Made by a program: the position numbers and the translations under genes
Assembly: GCA_963402885.1 (NCBI GenBank)
Contig: OY727094.1
Location: 2,668,501 to 2,732,500 of the forward strand
Direction: 5' to 3'
DNA from: Antedon bifida
Lineage: Eukaryota; Echinodermata; Crinoidea; Comatulida; Antedonidae
DNA length: 64,000 nt
Shown here: positions 1 through 11,492 of the stretch, piece after piece
How positions within the stretch are numbered: the first letter of the stretch is position 1
How the letters are laid out: every line of letters starts with the position of its first letter
Notes under the pieces: generated by a model
The model's database searches: none
Seen by the model: the letters and a program-made list of their open reading frames with translations, nothing else
What the model was told of the DNA's origin: nothing

Positions 1-129
1 CAATAAATGCATGGTGAAAAACAATATACAAAGATCTTATAATGTAATGCAGTACTTTTAATTTACTTTTTAAATATACATATCAAATTAAATTGTTGAC
101 ATACACATACACAGAGTAATTACTTGTAT

Positions 130-135
130 TTTATT
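130..135 (-). promoter_or_regulatory. Possible poly(A) signal of TXNDC17
   Basis: AATAAA on the minus strand, about 55 bases past the TXNDC17 stop codon. Position fits a 3' end signal, but the region is AT-rich, so chance occurrence is possible. Confidence 0.4.
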
Positions 136-188
136 GTAAATTATAAAATTGGTGTAAACTGGAATCGTTCATCATCTACTTTTTTTTT

Positions 189-1064
189 TCAATCTTCCTC
201 AAACAACATTTCAACTAGTTCCTTCTTTGCACACTCATCTTCAACTAAACGATTCGGCTGCAAAAAAAATATAGAAATTATGTGAAAACAATAAAATAAC
301 ATTTTTCTAGTTTGAATTCTGGTTTAATAAGAAGATTATATCAATACGGAACTGTTCCATTTCTTAGGGGCGGATTGTAGCCTCAAATTGCGGCCAACAA
401 TATAGTGTAGACAGAGCTTTACACAAAAATAATGAAAATAACTAATGCCAGACGGCGCGCTTACCGTTCCATGTTTTAACAGTGTAGGCACAGCTGTAAG
501 TTTGAATTCTGGATGTTTTCGAAACTCATTGTTAGGATCTTTCCAGCTAGAAATAGACATCGTTTAAAGAACATAAATGCAATAATTCTGCTAAGAGTAC
601 AGTATAACATAACAAGTATGACATGTTGAATCGGAGACGATTCGTTCGGCTCAAGAAAAGTGGGACGAACGAATCGTTAATTTTGTAACTTACTATGATC
701 GATCACCAACGTTACAGTGTATAAAAATGCTGCATTCAGCTGCCTTTTTCAATCCCTCTTCAACAATTGGTTCAGCTGAAAATGATACAGTGATTGGAGG
801 TTAGTACATAAGCAGGAGTGTAGTAGCCTCTATGCTCTAGTGAGTGTCAGAAACTAGGCTTAGGCCCGAAGCTTAAAAGCATTGGCCGCGCCGCAAACGC
901 TCTCCGATCCTAGCCTCACCTGTCACGCAATCCGGGCACCAACTTTTACCAGTAGCTGGGTCGATGCCTCCGCAAAACAACACGTACACATCTTGAGAAG
1001 ACTTGTACTCATCAAGTGTAGATAGTAGGCTTTCTATTCCTTCAACAGTCCTAGTAGTAACCAT
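189..1064 (-). CDS. TXNDC17: Thioredoxin domain-containing protein 17 (TRP14-like), 4 exons
   Basis: Four exons join in phase: 1064-920, 775-694, 546-465 and 257-189 (145+82+82+69 nt), giving 125 aa; human TXNDC17 is 123 aa. All introns are GT-AG. The redox motif WCPDC is at about residues 42-46, in the form typical of TRP14 rather than thioredoxin (WCGPC). Exon 3 carries [10 protein letters not shown] and [11 protein letters not shown], and exon 4 ends LVEMLFEED, both close to the vertebrate protein as I remember it. The family is a cytosolic disulfide reductase that works with thioredoxin reductase on small substrates. The start is the first ATG of an exon whose N-terminus has the expected length. 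The last intron holds pieces of a MITE (see 400-470). A possible poly(A) signal (TTTATT on +) lies at 130-135. Seen: exons, motif, length. Inferred: function. Confidence 0.93.
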
Positions 1065-1920
1065 CGTGTATATCAGTTATCAGAGCAGCTGAGATTTATT
1101 AAGTTAGGTGCGCCTACTTGGCCTAGCTAGCTAGCTTGGACTCCACACGTACAGCAGCAGCAGAATCGGGAAGAAGAACGAAATGACCAAAAAGGGAAAG
1201 TCCCAAAATAGCGCCCTCAATTTTTATTTGGAAGAAACCAAGAGCAGCTCATACGTCAGGCACGAATTAAAAATAATTATATTGATATATCTGGTTAAAT
1301 AATCATCAGGAGGTATAAAAATATTATTTTTATATCATCATCAGGATCTGGTTAAATGTACATAAAACAAATATGTGCAACAGAAATCACGAAGAAAAAA
1401 ACATGAATAAAATAGCCAAATAAAATAATATTTAGAAAAATTCTGCTCTAAAAGCCAGACCGACTTTTTAAGTAGTTAGGTAGTTTACTCAATGTGATAC
1501 CATTATTTGGTGACTCCCTAGAAAGTGAAAAAAGGTTGGTAGGTATAAAGTTAATAATTTCGCTATAGGCCTAGCATGAAAAAAAAATACTATGAAGTTG
1601 AATAAAAACGCCAAGAAACGTAAAATTTAAGTTATTTTACCTATATTTTAGTCATCTGATAATATTTTTTACACAGTAATTGTTTAGAACTGCAGTCTCT
1701 ATTTACAGCATTTGTGTACAAAAGAATAGGGATTTTACTGTGTAATTTGAATTTATAACTCCATGTTTGAACTATCCTAGGACAATCCTTATTTTCAACA
1801 AAATCGTGCGGTACACAATGAAAATCCCCAAAATGATGAAACATATATTATTATATATCGATAATTATTAGTATGATCAATAGAATTTTTTGCCCGTACC
1901 TGGCATCCTTTCAAGCCTAA
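1065..1920. other. Intergenic, nothing recognised
   Basis: Upstream of TXNDC17, probably holding its promoter and 5' UTR. I see no TATA-like box in a convincing place, no conserved coding sequence and no clear repeat. Confidence 0.4.
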
Positions 1921-1924
1921 AGTC

Positions 1925-2375
1925 TTACGCTGTACGTTTCTGTGAGTACGTTGTACGTTTCTGCGAGTACGCTGTATGTTTCTGCGAGTACGCTGTACGT
2001 TTCTGCGAGTACGCTGTATGTTTATGCGAGTACGCTGTACGTTTCTGCGAGTACGTTGTACGTTTCTGCAAATACGTATGATTCTGCGAGTACGTTGTAC
2101 GTTTCTGCAAGTAGGCCTACCTTGTACGTTTTTGCGAGTAAGCTGTACGTTTCTGCGAGTACGTTGTATGATTCTGCGAGTACGGTGTACGTTTCTGCGA
2201 GTACGTTGTACGTTTCTGCGTGTACGTTTCTGCGTGTACGTTGTACTGCGAGTACGTCGTACGTTTCTGCGAGTACGATGTACGTTTCTGCGTGTACGTT
2301 GTACGTTTCTGCGAGTACGTTGTACGGTTCTGCGAGTACGTTGTACGTTTCTGCTTTACCGCTTTACGTTTTTCT
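1925..2375. repeat. 21-bp minisatellite, about 20 copies
   Basis: Imperfect head-to-tail copies of a 21-base unit, roughly TACGTTGTACGTTTCTGCGAG, with scattered substitutions and a few shortened units. Because 21 is divisible by three, several frames stay open on both strands and translate to repetitive STLYVSA or FLRVRCT peptides. I regard these as non-coding. Confidence 0.9.
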
Positions 2376-2399
2376 GCGCGAGTAAATCGTGGTTCTCAC

Positions 2400-2600
2400 A
2401 AACAACGCAACGCAACGACATACATATTGAAGCGTGATTGCCACTAGCGACGTAACGCAACGCAGCGACGTATTGAAGCGTGATTGCCACTAGCGACGTA
2501 ACGCAACGCAGCGACATATTGAAGCGTGATTGCCACTAGCGACGTAACGCAACGCAGCGACGTATTGAAGCGTGATTGCCACTAGCGACGTAACGCAGCG
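2400..2600. repeat. 46-bp tandem repeat made from a MITE terminus
   Basis: The string GCGTGATTGCCACTAGCGACG recurs with starts at 2432, 2478, 2524 and 2570, an exact 46-base spacing. The unit is a piece of the GGTTCCCACTAG-type MITE found throughout the window, so a MITE end seems to have been amplified in tandem. Sequence to about 2775 is the rest of one MITE copy, ending in a TIR with GGGAAACAAGCTTAA. Confidence 0.8.
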
Positions 2601-2792
2601 ACGCAAAGTACTGTATTGCGACGCGTAATCACAAAAGTACTGTATTGCGACAAGTGGGAACCGACGACCCAAACAGTCGCAAGTTTGATTTCACGCAGGC
2701 GGGACCAAACATTTATTGGAAAGACATGTTCTTACGTAGGTTGCGTTGCGTTACGTCGCTAGTGGGAAACAAGCTTAATGTTCGTTGTTTCT

Positions 2793-3880
2793 GCGCGTAC
2801 GACGTTGTATATTTCCGCGAATAAGTTGTGTTTTTAATTGCATTTTTGGCGGCGATTGCCTTCCATATTATTTTCTTGAATTTTTATGTTTACTTTATAC
2901 TCTTTTGTCATTCTGTCATGCGACCAACCCTATTTTTACGTAGTGACCTCTGCCTTGGAAATGCAAAATAAAAGAATCTTTTATGTCAAACCATGGATTA
3001 ATCCACATGGTCAAACTTGGATATTTCCCATGAATACACCAACAATGAATACACTTTAAACCTTGGTAATAGCAATGCCGGATTATTTCGGTTTAAAGAT
3101 GTATTGTCCCACAAAAACATGAAAAGTAAAGATTAATAAAATCCGACTTCGAATAGATTATTTTTGTTTGCAAAGTTAATCACTTCCGTTGTACGTCTCT
3201 GCGAGTACGTTGTACGTCTCTGCGAGTACGTTGTACGTTTCTGCGTGTACGTTGTACGTTTCTGTTAGTATGTTGTACGTTTCTACGAGTACGCTGTACG
3301 TTTCTGCGAGTACGCATTACGTTTTTCTGCCCAAAAAATTTACGTTATTTCTGCGCGTACGACGTTGTATATTTCCGCGAATACGTTGTGTTTTAATTGT
3401 ATTTTTGGCGGCGATTGCCTTCCATATTATTCTCGGTGATATTTTTTTGACTTTTTTTACTTTTTTTTTCTCTTTTGTGGCGTTAACCACTATTTTATTC
3501 ATTTCATTCTCAAATGATCAATACAATGATTTTACACTTCATCCAAATATATATTCCCTTGTTATTCTGATTTTCTTGTACTTTTTTTTATCTTTTATAC
3601 GATTTGATCGTTTGTTTACTTTTGTATGCTCTTTTGTCATTCTGTCATGCGACCAACCCCATTTTTACGTAGTGACCTCTGCCATGGAAATGCAAAATAA
3701 AAGAATCTTTTATGTCAAGCCATGGATTAATCCACATGGTCAAACTTGGATATTTCCCATGAATGCACCAACAATGAATACACTTCAAAGCTTGGTAATA
3801 GCAATGCCGGATGATTTCGGTTTAAAGATGTATTGTCCCCCAAAAACATGAAAAGTAAAGATTAATAAAATCAGACTTCG
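2793..3880. repeat. Local duplication pair plus a second block of the 21-bp minisatellite
   Basis: About 2793-3150 and 3345-3880 share the same sequence (CTGCGCGTACGACGTTGTAT, the 'gcgattgccttccatatta' stretch, and a shared 3' segment). The first copy lacks about 190 bases present in the second. Between them, 3187-3330, lies another run of the 21-bp minisatellite. The minisatellite plus flank was therefore duplicated as a block. The 220-codon open frame across 3189-3851 is repeat-derived. Confidence 0.75.
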
Positions 3881-4562
3881 GATAGATTATTCTGTTAGTT
3901 AAGATAATTACTTCCGTAAAAAAAAACCCAAAAATTAATGTTTCACTTATAAAATGACCAAATAAATCATCATCATCATTCACGGTATACTATACGTACC
4001 ATTTATTTGTATCAACAGAATATATATATAGGCCTATACAGTATTTCTTTTACAAGAATATTTCTATAAGTTTAATCTAAATCATAATGAACGGAAAACT
4101 TATTTGATACAAAACGGGTTATGCAACGAGCCGAAGCTCTTAAACGCATTACCCTATAATACAGATATCTAATTAGCAAATAAAACAATAAAAGTACAAA
4201 TAGAAATAAAAAGTAAAAGTAACAAAAGTGAACTCTACATGAGTGAGTATTTATTTATTAATAGTTGTTGTATTTCCTTTTTAAATTTTCCGATTTTAGT
4301 TTCACACTTTATGTTTTCAGGTAAACAGTTCCAAATATTTGCCCCTCTATAGGCAATACTTGGTTAAATTCAACCAAAAACCCATCGACTGGCAGCCATT
4401 TTGACTATTTTTTGCTTTAAATTACAGTTTTTTAGGTAAATACATTTTTTTTTTGATCCATTTTTTGATCAAAGTGGATAACTATTAGGAGATGACATTA
4501 AAATGGCGTATTAAAAAACATTTTTAGAATTATTTTTTCAAGGGGGAACAATACATCTTTAA
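3822..4562. mobile_element. TTAA-bounded TIR element with an internal insertion
   Basis: Starts TTAAAGATGTATTGTCCC and ends with the inverse, GGGAACAATACATCTTTAA. Both ends match the related copy at 35591-35931; about 400 bases (roughly 3946-4365) have no counterpart there and look like a later insertion, possibly LINE-derived. No transposase is visible, so it is non-autonomous. TTAA at both borders would fit a piggyBac- or Kolobok-type target, but TA cannot be excluded. Confidence 0.7.
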
Positions 4563-5019
4563 TGCATTTAAAATGAAGGAAATTGAGCTAGGTTTAACGG
4601 TGTATTAAATGATGTAGGTCCTATATTATTTATTTTGTTTACATTTCTAGATATTTTACCTAAATTAAATTGATATAAACAAAATTACATTTTAATCGAA
4701 ACTTCTTTTCACAAACAATTTATTTAACTCTAAGTAGGCCCCTCTACATTTCATAAACAATAATACCTTTAAAAAGACGTATTTATGCCAATATTATGTA
4801 ATGATCCTTACACACACGTAGACCAACGTCTTTCGCTCTGACGAAGGAATTGTGTTTTCAAGCTTTGCACTTTTCTGTTTTACTTTATCGATTTAATACA
4901 AATATATAACTACTCGTTTACAGTACAGGTACAATCATTATTTCATCAACATCAAGGTGCAGCGTCTTTCTTATCTCTTTACGACAGTCGACACAGTATT
5001 TGGGTCTAAAATAATAAAA

Positions 5020-5246
5020 TTGTCAGAATGTGCCAGATTTAAAATAGGGACACAAGGGTACTCTGATGTGTACTGTAAACTAGTTTGACAAAAAAATATG
5101 GTAGTGATGTGCTCAAATATGGTAGTGATGTGCTTAAATATGGTAGTGATATGCTTAAAATGGTAGTGCTGTGACATCATCATATCCATATGGGCACATC
5201 ACATTTTTTTTGTCACATAAAGTTTGATAGTGTAGACACGGCTTTA
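5020..5246. mobile_element. MITE of the TGTAGACAGAGCTTTA family
   Basis: The right end reads GTTTGATAGTGTAGACACGGCTTTA; the interior carries repeats of TATGGTAGTGATGTGC. Related copies are at about 400-470, 25893-26045, 33357-33421 and 54850-55012, the last being the best-preserved palindrome. No coding capacity. Confidence 0.6.
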
Positions 5247-5626
5247 GACGTGTAATAAGTGCGAATTTACAAAGTGTGAAAACAACGTTATCCCCCAGCA
5301 GGGGAGCATTATGGTTTGGTGGTAGACTACTTCGAGCAAACAAAGTAAACTAACGGACGGTCCGTGTAATCAACCCCATGTTAACTATTGATTTGCTTAT
5401 TTATTCATTTTAATTTCTCCATACCAATAACAGTGGATAATACATATTACCATTTTAAAAAAGTAGTATAAACGTGGAGCTATGTTTAAAACTTGAATTT
5501 ACAATTAGGGAGGATACCTCCCTGATACAATTGACGTCGGGGCACGCCATATGCAAAACAAAGACGTCCGAGTCGAGCGGAAACACAAAAAGCAGTAGGC
5601 CTACCGCCATCACTCAGACCTTCACG

Positions 5627-8600
5627 TTATGATGTAGGCCTACAAGGCGATGTAACCAACCTAATACTACCAGACGCATTCATCTGTTTTAAAAGTTTAT
5701 ATTCCTCTGGTATGTTGTGACCATTTTTAAAAGATAAGTTTCCGTAATAATGGTACGTGACTGGTTTCCCTTCGGCTGTTCGGTTGAAAGGGTAAAATCC
5801 ATACAATGATACTTTACTACACATATTTCCAGCAAGCGAAAATAAGTAAAGGCCTGACGATGGTTTATTAATATTCCACCTCCTAAAAAAAAAAGAAACA
5901 AAAACAAAGGTATATGTAGTGATTATTCTAACTGAAACAGCATACCAAATAATGCATGAGTGTGGAAATCATAATGTCAACCCGAATAGGTGGTGTAGGC
6001 ATACCCATATGTTTTCCACTCGTTTTGTCACGATCGTGTCTAGCGACAACTTTAAGACACTGAGTATGCAGTTTGATGTCTGTATTGACGGCAATACAAT
6101 GGTCATAGCTCACATGCAAAATAAAACACGGTCTACTACCAAATTGGAAAGCTGGAGGACAGCAAACCAGCCGGACCACTCAATGTACATTTGAGCCAAT
6201 TGATTATTTCCTAGGCCTACTTTTTAAATTAAATGATACTAGTAGGTACCCGTCCAATGGATACATTTTTGCGGTTCTAATAGATGATAAAAGGTGCCCC
6301 AACTCGAACGGCGCTAGTATCCGGTTTAGGAGGAGATACAGAAACACTGGCTTAGTGCTATTATAATTAGTGTATAGATAGATAGATCTTTACCTTCTAA
6401 CATATTTGCTCAGTAATCTTTTTGGTCGTGCTAATACAATGTTTGGTTTAAACAGTCGTAGAGTATTGACCATACTCATCTTGTGATAATAACCGCTTGC
6501 CTTTGTCAACCATATAATAGTGGAATTATCCAAATTGTTCAGATAGCGATACGTCGTTTGGTAACAACTATCATTTTTATTCTGTGAGCACCAGTCGTAA
6601 TGTTTTCCCTGTTCATTGTTTATTGCCACTAATTTTGTTCTTGTTCCAACATCTTTCTCGAAACCTTCCAGTGGCGCCATGTTTGAACGAAACACGTGAT
6701 CATGCGCATCAATTTCCAATCCGCAATTACTCCCCTGCAGGATTCCGGAGTTTCCGATGACAGCGCACGTGTTCGCAGGCTTTATCCATGGTTCCCCATT
6801 GGCTTGAGCTGTTTCGGTGTAAGTTTGGTTTGATATCTGATCGTTAGGATAGACACGGAGCAATATGATCGGCGAAAACTCATTCAAAGTGTTTCTGCAG
6901 AAAAGAAAGCTATAATTATAATTATATGCAATAGCTATAGTGCAAATATAGCTATAGTACGAATATAGCTATAGTACGAATATAGCTATAGTACGAATAT
7001 AGCTATAGTACGAATATAGCTATAGTACATAGCTATAGTACGAATATAGCTATAGTACGAATATAGCTATAGTACGAATATAGCTATAACCCGTACAAAT
7101 ATAGCTATGTGACAAATATAGCTATAGTACGAATATAGCTATAGTACGAATATAGCTATAGTACGAATATAGCTATAGTATGAATATAGCTATAGTATGA
7201 ACTAACGAAATGTTGCGCCTCAACGCAATCCTCACACACCGCAATTTCAGAAGGAGGATTTTCATTAGGAATTCAGTTTCTGAAAAACTGTAGGATTAGA
7301 CAATACTGATGGACAAGAGTCATCTTACTTACAAATCAAATGCTATCATATAGAAAACGGTACGGGGAGCTGGTCTGTCGGTCTGTCTGTAACTATATTA
7401 CCGTACCTAAAGAGCCAACAACATCGACCGTAGGTCCAGTGTACACAGTTATAACCTGTGTGCACTTTAAAGAACCCAGTTCATTATTCGAGAAGAGTAG
7501 GGGGTTACCCCGGTGAACAGGTTCACAAAATAGCCCCTGTATCAGGGGGATTACCACCTATCTGATAGGACAGTGATTAATTCACTATTGGTAATCCTTG
7601 GCCACATTGCCTAAAGACATAAAATAAAATAAAAATAAAAAAAATATTCAGGCAAGTTTACCTTGTTGTATTTGCCGCTGTTTCGTTAATGTGTCTAAAG
7701 AGTTGTCGAATATCGATGATGCTTTGTAATGAATTTCTCGCGGGCTTCATCCCATTTACATTTGCCAATAATCTAAAAATCGATATTAAAAAAAAACCCT
7801 AAATAAATTACGTTAAAGCTTATATTTCAATGTAAATCTTGTGTGATTCAAATTGGGTTAAAAGCATAGCATTTGGTATGGCAACTCGTATAAAAGATTT
7901 GAGGCCATTTAAAATTTGACATTTTACCTCAGATAATGTCTGATTCCTAAACCATACATCCTAGAAACACGAAAATAATGGCAAATGATGCAGAAGTACT
8001 ATTTTCTATTCATGTTTAATAGAAATATATGCATTTAACTTAATATAAAAATAATAGATCTTGAACTATATTTTACCGCGTTGACATTGTATTGGTGGTA
8101 TTAACACACCACTACAGCAATGTTAACAAAATAAGAAGGAAATCATTCTTTTTATTATTAACTGCTTGTATCTTAATTTAAAATTCCAAATACTTGGAAC
8201 ATTTTAAACCAGCCCTCCAGTTAATGGTATTTTGCCTTTTGGTGAAAAGGTTAAATCTAGCGTCATATACCCCACATATGAAATATTCAATCTGGTCCAA
8301 GTCCATCGCAATACCGTGTTGCCCTTTCTCAGTCTTGAACGTATCAGAATTCTGAGGGGGATCATTTCATTATGTTTGACGCTTAATTTAATCTTTTCTA
8401 AAAAAATCAGCGATCATAATGAAAACATACCACTAACTAAAGAAGCCCTGAATAACATGTTAAACCTTATTTACTTTTCCCTGGATAAACGGTCTGCCTG
8501 TCATCAACCTCGTTGTGTTTGGGCCAATCAATTGCCTAAAAATTCCAAGTTCATTCATTCATTCATTCGTTTTATTTGATCAACAACTTGATAAGTTGTT

Positions 8601-9782
8601 ACAGATTAATTCAAAGTAAATAAAAGATGCAAAGATGGAAAAGATCAAATAAGCTCAATAAAGCTTTCACCAGAACAAATGCAATAGTGTTTTGTATTTG
8701 CTGTAATATTGATTACGAGTGCAATTTTTAGCCATCTAGAGGCGTAGTTTTCTCAAATTTTTCAAAACAATTATTATTCGGCGAATTAAGCAAGGACGAC
8801 CCTGTAAAATTAAACGTAATTAAAATTGTGATATCTAGAATGGTTTGAGTCGTTAAGCGTGGTTCCCACTAGGACGCAACGCAACGACGTATTGACGCAA
8901 AGTGATGTATTGCGTAATCACAAGTGGACACCGACGACGCAACAATGCTGCAAAAATCGCAGGTTTGATTTCACGCAGGTGGAGGCAAACACAATGAATG
9001 GAAGGGCATTTGCTTACGCTGCGTCGCTAGTGGGAACCAAGCTTTAGCTTGCACAATGCAATGAGGTCAAAGGTAACAGTTTAAATGACCTCAAATCTTA
9101 AGAGCTGCGAATTTCCGATACGCGTTGCCATACCAAATGCTTCTAACCCAATTTGAATTATCGACCCCTTTTTTAAGCTAAGGAACCCCATCCCCATTGG
9201 TTCCCACAAGGACGCAACGCAATGACGTAAGCCGCAACGCAAACAAATGACAAATCAAAAGCGATTGATTATTCCAACTGTTGCTTGTCATTGGTCAACT
9301 CAATGTTGCGGTTTACGTCATTGCGCTACGTCCTATATTGGGAACCAATCTTAACTTGAGCAGGGCCATCACACTATATAAAGCTTAGTTCGCACTAGCG
9401 ACGCAACGTAACGCACTATGCAACGTAAGAAAATGCCCTTCCAATCATTGCGTTTGCCCCCGCCTGCTTGAAATCAAATCTACGATGTTTGCAGCACTAT
9501 TGCGTCGTCGTCGGTTCCCACTTGTGATTACGCAATGCAGCACTTTGCGTCGATACGTCGCGTTCTAGTGGGAACCACGCTTAAAGCACTACTGGTGCAT
9601 GCTACCCCAGCTCCTCTAGAGTTTAAAGTACAACATAGATCTACTTACTTTTGAGTGAAGTTGACTGAATAGGACATACTTGCAACATACATGGTAGTAG
9701 TGAATGATGAATACAAGTAAATGTACAAACATACTGGACTGACAATAAACGCACATAAACACTTCTTCTTGACCGCCATCAT
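5627..9782 (-). CDS. ST8SIA: Alpha-2,8-sialyltransferase-like protein, copy A (4 exons, intact)
   Basis: Exons 9782-9649, 7772-7662, 6894-6394 and 5882-5627 (134+111+501+256 nt) give 333 aa with all phases matching. Exon 1 encodes a short basic tail (MMAVKKK) and a hydrophobic segment at about residues 8-24, the signal anchor of a type II Golgi protein. Exon 3 holds sialyl motif L, starting CAVIGNSGILQGSNCG near residue 125 and continuing DAHDHVFRSNMAPL. Exon 4 holds motif S (PSSGLYLFSLAGN), the YHYYG motif III and HxxxE of motif VS (His about 304, Glu about 308). The R-N-x-x-P context in motif L favours the ST8 family over ST3 or ST6. The family transfers sialic acid from CMP-sialic acid onto terminal sialosides in the Golgi. 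Acceptor and linkage are not decided by sequence. Confidence 0.9.
6934..7202. repeat. 17-bp satellite in intron 2 of copy A
   Basis: About 16 head-to-tail copies of ATAGCTATAGTACGAAT with variants (GTGACAAAT, a shortened unit near 7026). TATAGCTATA inside the unit is self-complementary. The same array in copy B (20839-21238) is longer, so the copy number changed after the gene duplicated. Confidence 0.9.
7340..7645 (+). mobile_element. SINE-like element with A-rich tail, intron 2 of copy A
   Basis: A non-coding stretch ending in TAAAATAAAATAAAAATAAAA, preceded by 'tggccacattgcctaaagacat'-type sequence. It looks like the conserved 3' half of a metazoan SINE. I cannot see clean A and B boxes, so the class is tentative. 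Copy B carries the same element at about 21395-21685, so insertion predates the duplication. Confidence 0.5.
8548..8720 (-). mobile_element. Probable LINE 3' end in intron 1 of copy A
   Basis: Reading on the minus strand, the sequence ends in a short ATGAATGAATGAATG run, as L2/CR1-type LINEs do. The counterpart in copy B (about 22595-22760) has fewer repeat units. No reverse transcriptase coding is visible. Confidence 0.4.
8855..9045. mobile_element. GGTTCCCACTAG MITE, type I
   Basis: Starts AAGCGTGGTTCCCACTAGGA and ends TCGCTAGTGGGAACCAAGCTTTA, so the termini are inverted copies. About 190 bases, no ORF of note. Copy B has the same insertion at 22889-23080. Confidence 0.85.
9195..9353. mobile_element. 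GGTTCCCACTAG MITE, type II (short palindrome)
   Basis: About 160 bases, nearly palindromic: TTGGTTCCCACAAGGACGCA at the left, TCCTATATTGGGAACCAA at the right, with ATTGGTCAA and its complement in the arms. Absent from the equivalent place in copy B. Confidence 0.75.
9381..9584. mobile_element. GGTTCCCACTAG MITE, type I, inverted
   Basis: Same type I interior as 8855-9045 but in the opposite orientation; the right end reads CTAGTGGGAACCACGCTTA. Absent from copy B, with the whole 9103-9592 stretch. Confidence 0.8.
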
Positions 9783-9977
9783 TACCACCAAAATTGTAAA
9801 TTTCCCCTTCGGTTTTAACTAGGATATGATGTAGATCAGCTTGGCACTGTTCTATGCACTCGTAACTCTGTGTGTCGTGTGAACACAGTTAGTATGATGA
9901 TCATACTGAGCCATCGCTTTGGTTCCAGAAGTGAGTCAAGCAAACGACGCTGGTGGCGCTCTGACTATACAGACCCC

Positions 9978-10578
9978 AGAGCCATATATAGAGAGAGTTA
10001 CGACTTCGAATGGATTAGAAGCCATGTTTGTGTCCAACTATTCCTATGTAGCGTATGGAGTTGAGTCTTTTGTTTTGAAAATGTATAACGTTCAAAAGGC
10101 TTTAATTATCGAATTTAATATCAAAACAATCAATTTGTTTAAAGGTTTTTGTTAAAATAATAAAAAAATTATAAAGTTACTGCGAACATGATTTTAAACA
10201 ACAAAAATAGCAATTTTGGAACGGCTCTGGTTGTGCGCTCCATGCACGCTCTACGCGTGCGCGTTTAGTTTGTACAGCGATTCTCTATAGTAATGCATTG
10301 TTTTTACATTTTGTTGTTTAAAATCATGTTCGCAGTAACTTTATGATTTCGTTATTATCTTAACAAAAACCTTTAAACAAATTGATTGTTTTGATATTAA
10401 ATTCGATATTTAAAGCCTTGTGAATGTTATACAATTTTTAAGCAAATGACTCGACTCCATACGCTACATAGGCATAGTTGGACACAAACATGGCCGGTGT
10501 GCACACCACGTGACTTTCTAAAATCCGTGAACGCAAAGTCGTAACTCTCTCTATATATGGCTCTCTATATATGGCTCT
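9978..10578. mobile_element. Fold-back element with arms of about 230 bases
   Basis: The left arm (9978-10210) begins AGAGCCATATATAGAGAGAG; the right arm (about 10310-10578) is its complement and ends CTCTCTATATATGGCTCT. The arms share the 'caaaacaatcaatttgttta' and 'gttactgcgaacatgatttt' stretches in inverse order. The element sits just upstream of the start of copy A, about 200 bases from the ATG. The same site in copy B is empty. Confidence 0.85.
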
Positions 10579-11131
10579 GACAGACCCCAGAGCCATATAT
10601 ATAAAGAGTTACGACATTGGATTAAAGCCACGTGATATGCAGATCAAATTGTGTGAAACTTCTCTGCATTAATGCATGTAAAGTATAGGAGCAACAAAAT
10701 ACTTTTAACTTTTCCTATATTTAAAAAAATGTAATTGCACATTTTACGGTGAAATATCGATGTGCACAGCGTACAGAAGTACTTGCGACAAAGAATATTG
10801 CGCGCACGTGCGCTAGTACATTATAAAGTTCGATTGATTGATTTTGGAACGAAACATCCCATAACTACGTCCTATTAATAACAATTATGTAATATTTTCA
10901 ATTCATAATGCATGCTTTGATGACTAAATAAAATAATAGAGTGTCTTGGATATATTTGTTAATATATTGAATAGGGTATGAACAATATTAAAATAATAAT
11001 GGCAAATTATTACAAATGAAATGATGAACGAGTCTCTGTATTTTAATAACGTTGGCGGCGCAGTTTGTTCAAAAACACACAGAGAGCTATAAAAAGAGGG
11101 GTGAATTTGTGTGTTTTTTGTAATGGTTCAT
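10579..11131. other. Upstream flank shared by copies A and B
   Basis: Matches 23515-24062 closely. It starts with the TIR-like CAGAGCCATATATATAAAGAGTT. In the B flank the inverse end occurs at about 24310-24340, so this may be the left part of a roughly 800-bp TIR element truncated in A. No coding seen. Confidence 0.5.
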
Positions 11132-11331
11132 GCTTTGATGTATCCTACATCAAAGCATGACGATGTTTATCTGAATAAACTCTCCGGGCGTTTATTGTTT
11201 TCAGGAGGGTTTTTAGGAGCACCTAGGTACCAAATCATATTTGGTTTCCAGGGACGTATAATAACGAAACGCAAGCGAGTTGACCAATCACAAGCGACTA
11301 TGATGATCTATCGCGCGCCGCCCTGATCATT

Positions 11332-11492
11332 ACGCTTGATTCCCACAAGGACGCAGCACAAGGACGTAAGCGCAACGCAAGTAATTTGACCAATTACGAC
11401 ACGATAGATCATTAACTGCTGTCGCTTGTCATGGTCAACTCGCTTGCGTTGCGCTTACGTCATTGCGTTGCGTCCTAGTGAAACCAAACTTT
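11332..11492. mobile_element. GGTTCCCACTAG MITE, type II
   Basis: Left end GCTTGATTCCCACAAGGACG, right end CGTCCTAGTGAAACCAAACT, arms carrying AACGCAAG and its complement. Copied again at 15273-15433 (tandem unit 2) and at about 24731-24896 (3' flank of copy C). A second, more diverged one follows at about 11766-11905. Confidence 0.7.

Noticed and set aside
1942-2447. Long plus- and minus-strand open frames (up to 153 codons) with STLYVSA-like repeats
   Set aside because: They lie wholly in a 21-base minisatellite; a unit divisible by three keeps frames open by chance, and both strands are open.
2400-2600. Regular repeats that could suggest a CRISPR array
   Set aside because: There are no unique spacers: the period is filled by repeat alone, and the genome is eukaryotic.
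8232-8579. 115-codon frame conserved at 22266-22613
   Set aside because: It lies in intron 1 of both sialyltransferase copies; conservation follows from recent duplication, and its end differs in length between copies. No family features.
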